A DNA stretch of 64,000 nt from Bryobacteraceae bacterium. Its GTDB lineage: Bacteria > Acidobacteriota > Terriglobia > Bryobacterales > Bryobacteraceae. The notes under the pieces were generated by a model. The model had not been told where the DNA came from, made no database searches, and saw only the letters and a program-made list of their open reading frames with translations. The translations under genes and the position numbers were made by a program. Shown here in pieces: positions 27,356 through 37,500 of this stretch. The stretch covers positions 380,501-444,500 of the forward strand of contig JAWKHH010000002.1 in the NCBI GenBank assembly GCA_041394945.1, given 5' to 3'. Every line of letters begins with the position of its first letter. Within the stretch, counting starts at the first letter, position 1.

Positions 27356-27930
27356 TCAAGACGGTCATCCACATCGAATCGCCGCGCCCGTTTGTCTTCG
27401 AGGTCTTTACCCAATACGCCAACTACCGGCATTGGCTCCCGGGCTGCGAAAAGTCCGACGTCGCCTCGGCGAACGGCAACGTGACGGACCTCGATCTCAC
27501 CGTCAACAGCATGAAGCGGATGAGTATGACGCTCCGCTTCGAAGCAAACCCGCCCCAGGTTTTGAACTTCTCCATGACCAAGGGCTCCGAGTTGAAAGCG
27601 TACGAAGGCTCCTACCGGCTGATGGACTCGGCCGACGGCCGCGGCACCGTTGTCATGGCCGAACTCGATATCGATGCCGGAGCCCTCGCTCCCAAGTTCC
27701 TCGTTGACCGAATGGCCAAGAAAGCCGTCGAGGAGACGGGCGCAGCGCTGAAGAAGTACATTCAGACTCTGCCGCCCCCATCCCAGCAAGCGGTTGCCTC
27801 GTCTGCAGCCCCGCAAAAGGGGGTGGCCAAGCGCCTCACCCGCGGCAAGAAGAAGGTACTGGAAATCGTGAGGACTCCCGGTGGATACCGGATTTGGTAC
27901 CTCGGGCGACCCTACGTTCCCAGCCAGTAA
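27352..27930 (+). CDS. SRPBCC (START-like) protein
   Basis: 192 residues from GTG 27352, overlapping the previous stop as GTGA. HIESPRPFVFEVFTQYANYR (7-26) is the first helix-grip segment; a Gly-rich strand and a long C-terminal helix (VDRMAKKAVEETGAALKKYI) complete the fold, as in Coq10/YhcB-type carriers. A short basic tail ends with the YLGRPYVPS motif shared with its neighbour. Together with UbiB this suggests lipid or quinone handling; the ligand is unknown. Confidence 0.75.
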   Translation: MIKTVIHIESPRPFVFEVFTQYANYRHWLPGCEKSDVASANGNVTDLDLTVNSMKRMSMTLRFEANPPQVLNFSMTKGSELKAYEGSYRLMDSADGRGTVVMAELDIDAGALAPKFLVDRMAKKAVEETGAALKKYIQTLPPPSQQAVASSAAPQKGVAKRLTRGKKKVLEIVRTPGGYRIWYLGRPYVPSQ

Positions 27931-27963
27931 CGACAGATCCTCCGTGCCGGACGTTGGGTCGAT

Positions 27964-27993
27964 TTGGCTTGACTGGCGCGGATGGAGTAAAAT
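27964..27993 (+). promoter_or_regulatory. Putative promoter of the 25-kb central operon
   Basis: TTGGCT (27964-27969) and TAAAAT (27988-27993) are 18 bases apart in the 93-bp gap before the first operon gene. Predicted transcription start is about 28000, leaving a ~24-base leader with GGAG at 28014-28017 before GTG 28024. No operator palindrome for the operon's own TetR was recognised. Confidence 0.45.
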
Positions 27994-28023
27994 TCTTTGT
28001 CACGGAGGATATCGGAGATACTT

Positions 28024-30348
28024 GTGAAAAATCGGACTCTCTACGCGCTTGCAGCACCGGTACTTCTGGCCGTGGTGGGTGGTTTTGGCGTCGTGAAGGT
28101 GGACCAGTCCGGCCTCGAGTTTTTCGAGACCGGAAAGGCGATCGAAGCGAGGCTTGGCCAGGTCGCACGCGACTTCACCGCCGCCTCCAGCCTGGACAGC
28201 CACTTCGACCCCGGCTACAGCGGCCAAGTACTGGGACTTACCGAACTGAAGCACTCGAAGGAAAAGGACGGCATCCGCCAATTGCGGATGTCGCCTGGTA
28301 CCGGCCCCTCCGATCGCGCGTCCGCAACCGGGGAGTGGACGGGCTACCGCGCCACCTTCGACGCCGTCGAAGAAACCATCTTCCACATCCACCGCATGGA
28401 GCGATGGGGCTCCGGTGAAGACACCGTCGCCACGGTGCGGTTCGAAGTGCTCGGCACGCCTCGCGGAACCAAGGATCTCACGGTGGACCGCGGCATGCTC
28501 CGAGCGACCTTCCGCCACGCGAGTGGCAGCCCGGTGTTCGCCGGCGCCGAGCTGATCGAGGGGGAGCGCCTCGCCGCCAGCCAATCGCAGTTCACCGACG
28601 TGGCCGAGGCGGCCGGCGTCGGTTTCGTGAACCGCTACTATCCGCGCTTCATCAACGAGCCGCAGAAGTTCGGCATGATCCGCTACGGCCCCGGCGGCAT
28701 CACGGTCGCCGACTACGACCGCGATGGCTTCCAGGATCTGTTCATTCCCGACGGGGTCGAATCGAAGCTCTTCCGCAACAACGCCAAGGGAGGGTTTGAG
28801 GACGTCACCGCCCAGGCCGGCCTCGCCGGACTCGACGGTGTCAGCGTGGCTGTCTTCGCCGACTATGACAACGACGGACACAAGGATCTCTTCGTCAGCC
28901 GCACCTACGCGCACAACCAGCTCTTCCGCAACAACGGCGACGGAACCTTCGCCGACGTCACCGAAAAGAGCGGGATCGAAGAGGATTGCTGCACGACGGT
29001 GGCTTCCTGGGGCGACTACAACAACGACGGTTATTTGGATCTCTACGTGGGCCGGTACATGGATCCGCGCACGTCGATCCCCACCACGTTCTACGCGCGC
29101 AATGGCGAACCGAACTCGCTGTACAAGAACAATGGAAACGGAACGTTCACTAACGTCACCAAAGAAGCGGGGGTCGGCGAGATCGGCCTCTGCCTTGGGT
29201 CCGTGTTCGGCGACTTCGACGAGGATGGTTGGGCGGATTTGTACGTGGTGAACGATTTCGGCCGGAACACGCTCTATCACAACAACGGCGACGGCACCTT
29301 CTCCGACGTCAGCGTGAAGACCGGCACGCTCGCCTACGGCGCCGGAATGAGCGCCACCTTCGGCGATTACGACAACGATCTCAAGGGCGATTTCTATTGC
29401 GCCAACATCCGCTCCGATTATGCCTGGTATGCCGAGCCGCCCACCGTGATGCGTTACATGACCAACAGCGTGAAGCAGAACGTCTGGGCGAGCGACATGC
29501 CGCTCTACTGGGAAGTGTTCAAGCAATCCGGCTTCGACTTCGTGGCCGTGTTCCAGCAGATGGCATCCGGCAACACGATGATGCGCAACCGCGGCGACGG
29601 CACGTTCGAAGACACCACCGTGAAGACGAACGCCAACCCGCCGGGCTGGTTCTGGGGCACTGTGCTCAGCGACTTCGATAACGACGGCTGGCAGGATATC
29701 TACGCCGCCAACGGCTGGGTCTACAACGACCGCGACACCGAGATCGAACTCGAGTTCCTGAACAACGTGGTGAGCAAGCAGGACGTCTACAAGACCGGCC
29801 TGTTCTTCGATCCCAAATACTTCGGCCGCCGTTCCTGGCACGGGTGGGAGCGGAACCGGTACTTGCGCAACGACGGCACGGGGGTGTTCGAAGAGGTGGG
29901 CCGGCCAGCGGGTTCGGACCTGATCACCAACAGCCGCGGCGTGGCAGTGGGCGACTTCTGGAATCGCGGCGTGCTCGACATCGCCGTATCCGCTTCCACC
30001 GACAAGCATGCGCTGCTGCGCAACGAACTCGCCGGCAAGCGCAACTGGTTCCAGGTGGAACTGATAGGCACGGAATCGAACCGCGACGCCATCGGCGCGC
30101 GCATCGTCCTCAGCGCGGGCGGCGGCAAGCAGATGCGCACCGTCATCGCCGGCGACAGCTACAGCTCGCAAAGCATGCTGCGCCAGCACTTCGGTCTGGC
30201 CGGCGCGGCCACCGTGGATGAACTCACCGTCCACTGGCCCAAGACCGGAAAGACCCAGAAGTTCACCAATCTGGCCGCCAACCGGATAGTCGAGATCACC
30301 GAGGGCAAGGACACGGCGGTGGAAAAGAAATACGAGGCGCCGCGGTGA
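28024..30348 (+). CDS. FG-GAP/CRTAC1 family protein with ASPIC/UnbV domain
   Basis: 774 residues from GTG 28024, six bases after GGAG; a TTG at 27997 is possible but falls at the predicted transcript start. A membrane or signal helix (residues 4-24) is followed by a ~170-residue unique region and then FG-GAP propeller repeats with calcium-loop motifs of the DxDxDGxxD type (DYDRDGFQD, DYDNDGHKD, DYNNDGYLD, DFDEDGWAD). The C-terminus is a full ASPIC/UnbV domain (NRDAIGARIVL ... RQHFGLAGA ... TVHWPKTGK). Such proteins are exported and bind calcium; some bacterial homologues occur in polyketide loci, where their role is unclear. First gene of the central operon; the next starts in a GTGA overlap. 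Confidence 0.85.
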   Translation: MKNRTLYALAAPVLLAVVGGFGVVKVDQSGLEFFETGKAIEARLGQVARDFTAASSLDSHFDPGYSGQVLGLTELKHSKEKDGIRQLRMSPGTGPSDRASATGEWTGYRATFDAVEETIFHIHRMERWGSGEDTVATVRFEVLGTPRGTKDLTVDRGMLRATFRHASGSPVFAGAELIEGERLAASQSQFTDVAEAAGVGFVNRYYPRFINEPQKFGMIRYGPGGITVADYDRDGFQDLFIPDGVESKLFRNNAKGGFEDVTAQAGLAGLDGVSVAVFADYDNDGHKDLFVSRTYAHNQLFRNNGDGTFADVTEKSGIEEDCCTTVASWGDYNNDGYLDLYVGRYMDPRTSIPTTFYARNGEPNSLYKNNGNGTFTNVTKEAGVGEIGLCLGSVFGDFDEDGWADLYVVNDFGRNTLYHNNGDGTFSDVSVKTGTLAYGAGMSATFGDYDNDLKGDFYCANIRSDYAWYAEPPTVMRYMTNSVKQNVWASDMPLYWEVFKQSGFDFVAVFQQMASGNTMMRNRGDGTFEDTTVKTNANPPGWFWGTVLSDFDNDGWQDIYAANGWVYNDRDTEIELEFLNNVVSKQDVYKTGLFFDPKYFGRRSWHGWERNRYLRNDGTGVFEEVGRPAGSDLITNSRGVAVGDFWNRGVLDIAVSASTDKHALLRNELAGKRNWFQVELIGTESNRDAIGARIVLSAGGGKQMRTVIAGDSYSSQSMLRQHFGLAGAATVDELTVHWPKTGKTQKFTNLAANRIVEITEGKDTAVEKKYEAPR

Positions 30349-32054
30349 AACGCGTCGCGATCGCCGCCGCCGTTGTCGCCGCCCTAACCGCGGCCAGCGG
30401 TCCCGAACGCTGGTTCGCCGACGTCACGCAGGATTCCGGCATCGCGTTCAAGCACACCAACCGCGCCTTCGACAACGAATACGCGCACATTATGGCCGGC
30501 TACACCGCGCTCGGAGCGGCGGCGGCCGTCGCCGATTACGATTCGGACGGCTTCGACGATCTGCTCCTCACCGATTCCTCGGCCACCGGCCGCAACCGGC
30601 TTTTCCGCAACAACGGCCGCAAGAACGGTTCGTTCGGATTCACCGACGTCAGCGACAAGGTCGCGCTGCCCACCGGCAATGACGAGAACAACGCGACTGC
30701 GGACGCCATGTGGTTCGACTACAACAACGACGGCGCGCCCGATCTGTTCATCCCGCGCTTCGGCCACAGCCTCCTGCTCGCCAACCGCAATGGCAAGTTT
30801 CAGGACGTCACCAAGGCCGCCGGGCTCGGCGTCTACGCCAACGCGATCACTTCGATCGCCTTCGACTACGACTGCGACGGCGACCTCGATCTTCTCGTCG
30901 GGAGCTACTTCCAGCCGATCAACATCTTCAAGCCCGGCACGCCGCGCTTCTTCCCCGAAAGCTTCGAAACCGCCAATAACGGCGGCGGCCTCACTCTCTA
31001 CCGCAACAACAACGACGGCACCTTCACCGACGTCACCGAAAAGGCCGGTCTCCGCCAAAGCGGCTGGGTGCTCGATCTCGGCCACGCCGACGCCGACAAC
31101 GACGGCGACGAGGACCTCTACGCCGCCGCCGACTTCGGCACCGACCGTATCTACCGCAACAACGGCGACGGCACCTTCACCGACATCACCGAAGCGACCA
31201 TCGGGCTCGACACCAAGAAGGGCATGAATGTCGATTGGGGCGACTACGACAACGACGGTCTCCTCGATATCTACGTCACCAACATCACCGACGAGTACAT
31301 GCGCGAGGGCAACTTCCTCTGGCGCAACACCGGCGACCTGAAGTTCTCCGACGTCGCCCGTGAAACCGGCGCGCACGATACCGGCTGGGGCTGGGGCGCC
31401 AAGTTCTTCGACGTCGACAACGACACTTGGCTCGATCTGTACGTGATGAACGGCTGGGTCTCGGCCGGAAAGGAAAGCTACGTCCCCGACGTGTTCCAGA
31501 TGATCACGCGGCCAAACGTCGATTTCGCCGACGCGCGTAGCTGGCCGCCGATGGGCTCGAAGAGCCTCTCCGGCTATCAGAAGAAGCGCCTGTTCCATAA
31601 TGAACGGGGCCAGATTTTCAAGGACGTCGCGCCGCGCCACGGGCTGGACTCCGTGCGCGACGGCCGAGGCATCGCCGTGGCCGACTTCGATAACGACGGC
31701 CGCCTCGACATCGTCACCGCCAACGCCAACGGCGAGCCCTACGTCTACCGGAACCAGTCGCCGAACGGCAACCGCTGGATCCAGTTTCACTTGAAGAGCA
31801 CGGACGGCAATCGCGCCGCCATCGGCGCTCAGGTGCGCCTGACCGCCGCCGGCAAGACGTATCTGCGTTACATCAGTGGCGGCAACAGCTTCGCCGGGCA
31901 GTCCACCAACCGCGTCCACTTCGGTCTCGGCACGGCCGGCACGATCGACTCGGTGGAAGTGCGCTGGCCCTGCGGCAAGCGTGAAACCTATTCCGGGCTC
32001 GCTCCCGGCAAACTGCACGAGCTAGTGGAAGGTAAGGGGAAACAGAACCGATGA
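30345..32054 (+). CDS. Exported CRTAC1/ASPIC-UnbV protein (paralogue A)
   Basis: 569 residues, GTG start overlapping the previous stop. The signal peptide (VAIAAAVVAALTAAS) and opening WFADVTQDSGIAFKHTN are typical of CRTAC1 proteins. Several FG-GAP calcium loops follow (DYDSDGFDD, DYNNDGAPD, DYDCDGDLD, DYDNDGLLD, DFDNDGRLD) and a C-terminal ASPIC/UnbV domain (NRAAIGAQVRL ... NRVHFGLGTAG ... EVRWPCGK). It shares long matching segments with the product at 32836, such as ITDEYM, ITRPNVDF and SGYQKKRLFHN, so the pair arose by duplication around the small TPR gene between them. Confidence 0.88.
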   Translation: MKRVAIAAAVVAALTAASGPERWFADVTQDSGIAFKHTNRAFDNEYAHIMAGYTALGAAAAVADYDSDGFDDLLLTDSSATGRNRLFRNNGRKNGSFGFTDVSDKVALPTGNDENNATADAMWFDYNNDGAPDLFIPRFGHSLLLANRNGKFQDVTKAAGLGVYANAITSIAFDYDCDGDLDLLVGSYFQPINIFKPGTPRFFPESFETANNGGGLTLYRNNNDGTFTDVTEKAGLRQSGWVLDLGHADADNDGDEDLYAAADFGTDRIYRNNGDGTFTDITEATIGLDTKKGMNVDWGDYDNDGLLDIYVTNITDEYMREGNFLWRNTGDLKFSDVARETGAHDTGWGWGAKFFDVDNDTWLDLYVMNGWVSAGKESYVPDVFQMITRPNVDFADARSWPPMGSKSLSGYQKKRLFHNERGQIFKDVAPRHGLDSVRDGRGIAVADFDNDGRLDIVTANANGEPYVYRNQSPNGNRWIQFHLKSTDGNRAAIGAQVRLTAAGKTYLRYISGGNSFAGQSTNRVHFGLGTAGTIDSVEVRWPCGKRETYSGLAPGKLHELVEGKGKQNR

Positions 32055-32833
32055 CTGCGAGATTTGGAATCACCGGAGCACTCGTGGCGGCCGCGGCCCT
32101 GTGGGGAGCCTCACCGGCCGAAACGAATTTTGAGCAGGCCGTTCAGGCCTCCAAATCAGGCAACTACGACGCGGCGTTCGGCCACTACGAAGCCGCCCTG
32201 CGCGCTGATCCGGACAATATCCAGTACGGCAGCGAGTACCGGCAGGCCGTGCTGCGCTGGGCCAAGTCCACGCACCCCAAGGAAGGCAAGCCCGAGGACT
32301 TTGATCGGATCCAGAAGTTTTTCGGAGAGCTCTCGGAAGCCAATCCCAAGGCAGCCAACACGCATTTGAACTACGGCTTCACCTACGTCGACAAGATACC
32401 GGCTTCCGGATCGATCACCCAGGTCCTGATGGCAAACAGCGCGCTCACGCAGTTCACCAAGTCGATCGAGGCGAAGCCCTCTTGGATCGCGCTCTACACT
32501 CGCGGCAACAGCTATCTCTATTGGCCGAAGATTTTCAATCGTGCGCAGATGGGCGTCGACGATCTGGAATCGGCGTACAAGATGCAGCAGAGCCAGCCAC
32601 TCAAGAGCTTTCACGTCCGCGTCTACATCTCTCTCGGCGACGGCTACTGGAAGACGGACCGCATCGAGCAGGCTCGCGAGATATGGAAGGAAGGGCTCAA
32701 GAAGTATCCGGGCAACAAGGCTCTCTCGGACCGTCTCGCCCGCGAAGGCGACGAACTGAAAGCCTACATCGACGACCAACTCGATCCCAGCCAGCGCGTC
32801 GATACCGATCTCCACGAAATCTGGAAGAACTGA
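32051..32833 (+). CDS. Exported TPR-like protein
   Basis: 260 residues, ATGA overlap with the upstream gene. A signal peptide (ITGALVAAAALWGAS) is followed by helical repeats: NFEQAVQASKSGNYDAAFGH (~26-45) is a canonical TPR A-helix pair and TDRIEQAREIWKEGLKKYPG (~200-219) is another. The middle part is less regular. TPR proteins usually hold partners together; here it lies between two paralogous UnbV proteins, which it may assemble outside the cytoplasm. The next gene begins 2 bp after its stop. Confidence 0.8.
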   Translation: MTARFGITGALVAAAALWGASPAETNFEQAVQASKSGNYDAAFGHYEAALRADPDNIQYGSEYRQAVLRWAKSTHPKEGKPEDFDRIQKFFGELSEANPKAANTHLNYGFTYVDKIPASGSITQVLMANSALTQFTKSIEAKPSWIALYTRGNSYLYWPKIFNRAQMGVDDLESAYKMQQSQPLKSFHVRVYISLGDGYWKTDRIEQAREIWKEGLKKYPGNKALSDRLAREGDELKAYIDDQLDPSQRVDTDLHEIWKN

Positions 32834-32835
32834 CG

Positions 32836-34533
32836 ATGAAGCACCTTCGCTTGCTCATCCTCCCGCTGGCGGTGTTTGCCGCCGGCCCTGGTCCGGCTGG
32901 CATTCGCTTTGAGGACGTTAGCGAATCGAGCGGTCTCCGCGTGCGCCACCACACCCGCCGCTTCGACGGCAAACACGCCGACGTGCTCGGCATGTTCACT
33001 TCCGGAGGCGCATCGGCCGCGGTCGGCGATTATGACAACGACGGCCTCGACGATGTCTTCGTCACCAACTCCGACGACGGCAAGCCCAACTACCTGTTTC
33101 ACAACGAGGGGGGGCTCAAGTTCACCGACGTCGGCGCGAAGATGGGCGTCACGGGCGGCAACGACCCGAAGTCGATTGTCGCGGACGCGCTCTGGTTCGA
33201 CTACGACAACGACGGCTGGCGCGATCTCCTCGTCGCCCGCTTCGGCACGCCCATCCTGTATCACAACGAAAAGGGCAAGGCGTTCAAGGACGTCTCGGCC
33301 TCGTCCGGACTCAACAAATTCGGCAACACCATCGCCGCCATCGCCTTCGACTACGACCGCGACGGCCACCTCGATCTGATGCTCGGCAACTACTTCAAGC
33401 CGCTCAACCTTATCGAACTGCCGGATCCGCACGTGCTCCCCAACGACCTTGATAACGCCGTGAACGGCGGCGGCGTAACCCTCTGGCGCAACACCGGGAA
33501 AGGCTCCTTCGTCGAGGTGACGGAAAAAGCCGGCTTCGCCGCCCATACCGGCTGGACTCTCGATCTCGGCCACGGCGACTTCAACAACGATGGCTGGCAA
33601 GATGTCTACCTCGCCTGCGACTACGGCACCGACCGCATTTACTTCAACAACAAGGACGGCACGTTCACCGACGCCACCGAGAAGTCCATCGGCTTCGACA
33701 CCCGCAAAGGGATGAACGCCGATGTCGCCGACTACGACAACGACGGCTGGCTCGACATCTACGTCACCAACATCACCGACGAGTACATGAAAGAGTGCAA
33801 CATGCTGTGGCACAACAACCACGACGGCACCTTCACCGATGTCTCCAAGGAAACCAATACCTGCGCCACGCTCTGGGGTTGGTCGGCCAAGTTCGGCGAC
33901 TTCGACAACGACGGCTGGGCCGACATTTTCGTGGTGAACGGCCTCCGCTCGGCGGAGAAGGAAAACTACATTCCGGTGCTGCTCGAGATGATCACCCGCC
34001 CCGGCGTGGACTTCACCGACGTCCGTCTCTGGCCCAACATCGGCAGCATGACCTGGAGCGGCTACCAGAAGAAGAAGCTCTTCCATAACCTCCGCGGCCA
34101 AGCTTTCAAGGAGATCTCGGGAGAAGCCGGCGTCGACAACGAACTCGACGGCCGCGGCATCGGCCTTGCCGATTTCGACAACGACGGCCGCATCGATATC
34201 TACCAGGTCAACGCGGACCAGTTCGCTGTCCTCTATCGCGGCAAGACCGACGTTGGCAACTGGGTCCAACTCGAACTCGACGGCGGCCCCTCCAACCGCG
34301 ACGCCATCGGCGCGCGCGTGAAGATCAGCGCCGGCGGGGCCACGCAAATTCAGGAAGTGAACGGCGGCAACGGCTACGCCGGACAGAGCATGCACCGGCT
34401 GCACTTCGGCCTCGGCAAGGCGACGAAGATCGATGCGATCGAAATCCACTGGCCCGATGGCAAAGTCGAGGCTCCCGCCCCGCCCGCGGTGAACAAGCTT
34501 TCGAAGTTCACGGCGAAAGGAGCGAAGCGTTGA
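32836..34533 (+). CDS. Exported CRTAC1/ASPIC-UnbV protein (paralogue B)
   Basis: 565 residues from ATG 32836. A short signal peptide (LLILPLAVFAAGPG) precedes the CRTAC1 opening IRFEDVSESSGLRVRHHT. FG-GAP calcium loops include DYDNDGLDD, DYDNDGWRD, DFNNDGWQD and DFDNDGWAD. The ASPIC/UnbV domain is at the C-terminus (NRDAIGARVKI ... HRLHFGLGKA ... EIHWPDGK). It is the paralogue of the 30345 gene product. Its TGA overlaps the TTG start of the next gene. Confidence 0.88.
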   Translation: MKHLRLLILPLAVFAAGPGPAGIRFEDVSESSGLRVRHHTRRFDGKHADVLGMFTSGGASAAVGDYDNDGLDDVFVTNSDDGKPNYLFHNEGGLKFTDVGAKMGVTGGNDPKSIVADALWFDYDNDGWRDLLVARFGTPILYHNEKGKAFKDVSASSGLNKFGNTIAAIAFDYDRDGHLDLMLGNYFKPLNLIELPDPHVLPNDLDNAVNGGGVTLWRNTGKGSFVEVTEKAGFAAHTGWTLDLGHGDFNNDGWQDVYLACDYGTDRIYFNNKDGTFTDATEKSIGFDTRKGMNADVADYDNDGWLDIYVTNITDEYMKECNMLWHNNHDGTFTDVSKETNTCATLWGWSAKFGDFDNDGWADIFVVNGLRSAEKENYIPVLLEMITRPGVDFTDVRLWPNIGSMTWSGYQKKKLFHNLRGQAFKEISGEAGVDNELDGRGIGLADFDNDGRIDIYQVNADQFAVLYRGKTDVGNWVQLELDGGPSNRDAIGARVKISAGGATQIQEVNGGNGYAGQSMHRLHFGLGKATKIDAIEIHWPDGKVEAPAPPAVNKLSKFTAKGAKR

Positions 34534-37500
34534 GCCGGACCGCCCGGCAATCCATCGGCCGCCGGTTCGCGATCGTTACGATCGCTCTGCTCACCGCTGG
34601 AGTTATCGCCAACCGCGCCGCCGAGGGCGACCAGGATCTGCGCGCGCGAATCGATCACCATCGCAACCTCGGCAAGGCGTTCTACGAAAATCCCACCACG
34701 CAGTTGAAGGCCGTCGACGAGTTCAAGGCGGCGCTCGATCTCGCCCCCGATTCCTCGCGCGAACGCCTCAACTACGGCCTCGCGCTGCTCCGCGCCGGCA
34801 AGATGCCCGAAGGCATCGCCGAACTCCAAAAGGCGCAGAAGCAGGATCCGAAGCTCCCCCATACCTGGTTCAACCTCGGCATCGTCTATAAGAAGGAGTC
34901 CGAGTACGAGAAGGCGATCGAACAACTCGAGGGGATGGAGAAGCTCGTTCCGGACGAGGCCGTCACTCGCTACAACCTCGGCGTGCTCTACAAGCTCACC
35001 GGCCGCGCCACCGACGCCCTGCGCGAGTTCGAGGCCAGCGCCAAGCTCGACCCCAACCTCGCCGGCCCGCGCTTTCAGCTTTACAACTCCTACCGGCTCG
35101 CCGGGCGCGCCGAAGAGGCCGCGCGCGAAGAGCAGGTCTTTCACGCTCTAAAGAAGATGAAGACCGGCGCCGCCGTCCCGGAAGATCTCGACTGGAGCTT
35201 CTACGCCGAAATCCACGATGTCGTCGACCCGAGCGGCCTCGCCGATGATCAGCCCGCGGCCGAAGTAAAGTTCGCGTCGAAATCGCTCGGAAGCGGATAC
35301 ACGGGCATCGCCGCCGCCGACCTTGATGGCGATGGCAAGCCCGAACTGATCGCGTTCTCCCCGGCCTCCGCCGCCATCGTGCAAGGTACGAAGATCACTG
35401 GCCTCGACGCGGTGAAAGGCGCGGTCGCCATCGCTCCCGCCGACTTCGATAACGACGGCGCCGTCGACCTGTGCATCGTCACCCAAGCGGCTCCGCGCCT
35501 GCTCGCCAATCGCAACGGCGCGTTCACCGACGGTCCCGCGCTGCCCGCCGGCTCCTACCGCGCGGCGCTGTGGGTCGACTACGATCACGACTACGATCTC
35601 GACCTGTTCCTGCTCGGCGACAAGTCCGTCCTCCTTCGCAATGGCGGCAAGGCCGGGTTCACCGACGAGACGGCATCGTTCCCCTTCGTCGACGGCGCCG
35701 CGCTAGGGGGCGTGAGCTTCGACACAGTCCCCGACACCGACGCTTTCGACATCGCGGTCTCCTATCGCAGCCGCCCTGGCGTCGTCTATCGCGACCGGCT
35801 CGGCGGCAAGTACACGGCCGAGGACGCGCCCGCGATACCCGCCGGAGCCACGCACCTCGCCGCGCGTGATTTCAACAACGACGGCTGGACCGACCTCGCC
35901 GCCGGCGCCCGCCTCATCGCCAACCGGGACGGCAAGCTCGAAACCGCACGGGACGGCGCCGCCGCGTCCGCCGCCGCGTTCGCCGATCTCGAAAACCGCG
36001 CCTTCGCCGATCTGGTGATCACCACCGGCACGCTCCGCAATCAGGGCGTCGCCAAGTTCACCGAGGGCGTGAAGCACGCCGCCGCCCGCGCTCTCATCGC
36101 CGCCGACTTCGATGCCGATGGCCGCGAAGACATCGCCGCGGTAACAGCCGATGGCGAGGCCCAGCTTTGGAAGAACGAAACCGAAACGCCCGGCAAATGG
36201 CTCGCTGTCCGCCTCACGGGAGTCAAGAATCTGAAGCTCGCACCCGGCGCCGAGGTCGAGGTGAAGGCCGGGTCTCGCTACCAGAAGCAGACCTACGCCG
36301 GACTGCCGCTGCACTTTGGCATGCGCTCGGCCGCGGGGCCGGAAACCGTGCGGATCACCTGGGCCAACGGACTCGTGCAGAACGAAACCGGCAAGACATC
36401 CGGCTCCGTGCTGATGCTTAAGGAAGCGCCGCGCCTTTCGGGCTCCTGCCCGATGATCTTCACCTGGAATGGCAAGAGCTTCCAGTTCATCTCGGACGTG
36501 CTCGCCGTAGCGCCGCTTGGGGCGAGCGCCGGCGACGGAACGTACTTCGCCACCGACCACGATGAATACGTTCAGATCCCGCGCGGCGCGCTCGCCGAAC
36601 GCGACGGCGCCTACGAAGTCCGCATCACCGAAGAACTGCGCGAAGTATCCTATCTCGATCAGGTGAAACTGGTCGCCGTGGACCACCCGGCCCGCGTCGA
36701 TCTCTATACGAATGACAAGTTCAAGTCCCCGCCGTTCCCGGACTTCCGCCTCTTCGGCGTCACCCGGCGCATCCACCCCGCCGCCGCGCACGACCATCGC
36801 GGTCGCGACGTCCGCGAAAGCATCCTTCGCACGGATCGCGCGTATGCCGCCGGCTTCACCCGTGATCATGCGGGCAATGCCGAAAAGCACTGGGTCGAAC
36901 TCGACTTCAACGGCGCGATGAAAGACAACCGCGGCGTGCTCATCCTCAACGGCTGGGTCGATTGGGCCGATGGCTCGAGCTTCCGCGCCGCCTCGCAGGA
37001 AAGCGCGGACTCGCTCGCCATGCCCTACCTGCAGGTGAAGAACGCGCGCGGAGAATGGACCACCGTCATCAATGACATGGGCATCCCCGCTGGAAAAGCC
37101 AAATCCATCGCCGTCGATCTCACCGGTAAGTTCCTCACCTCGGACCGCCGCATTCGCATCGTCACCGGGCTCTGCGTCTATTGGGACGAGATCTTCGCGA
37201 GCGAGGATGCCGCCGCGCCGGAAACTCGAGTCACCACGCTCGCCCCGGCCGCCGCCCGGCTGGATTACCGCGGCTTCTCGCAGGTGATCGTCCATCCCGA
37301 CCGCGTGCAGCCGGAGCGGTTCGTCTACGGCGCGCCCGGTCCGGCCACGGCCTGGAACCCCACTCCCGGCAACTACACCCGCTTCGGCGACGTCCGCCCG
37401 CTGCTGGGCGAGATCGACGACAAGTTCGTCGTGATGGGTGCGGGCGACGAGATGCGCCTCTCATTCAACGCCGCCTTGCCGCCGCTGGCCGCTGGCTGGA

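Noticed and set aside
28000..34449. Long minus-strand open frames opposite the UnbV genes
   Set aside because: They are antisense copies of the repetitive FG-GAP coding (runs of Val, Asp, Gly, Glu). The sense strand has unbroken family motifs and coupled starts.
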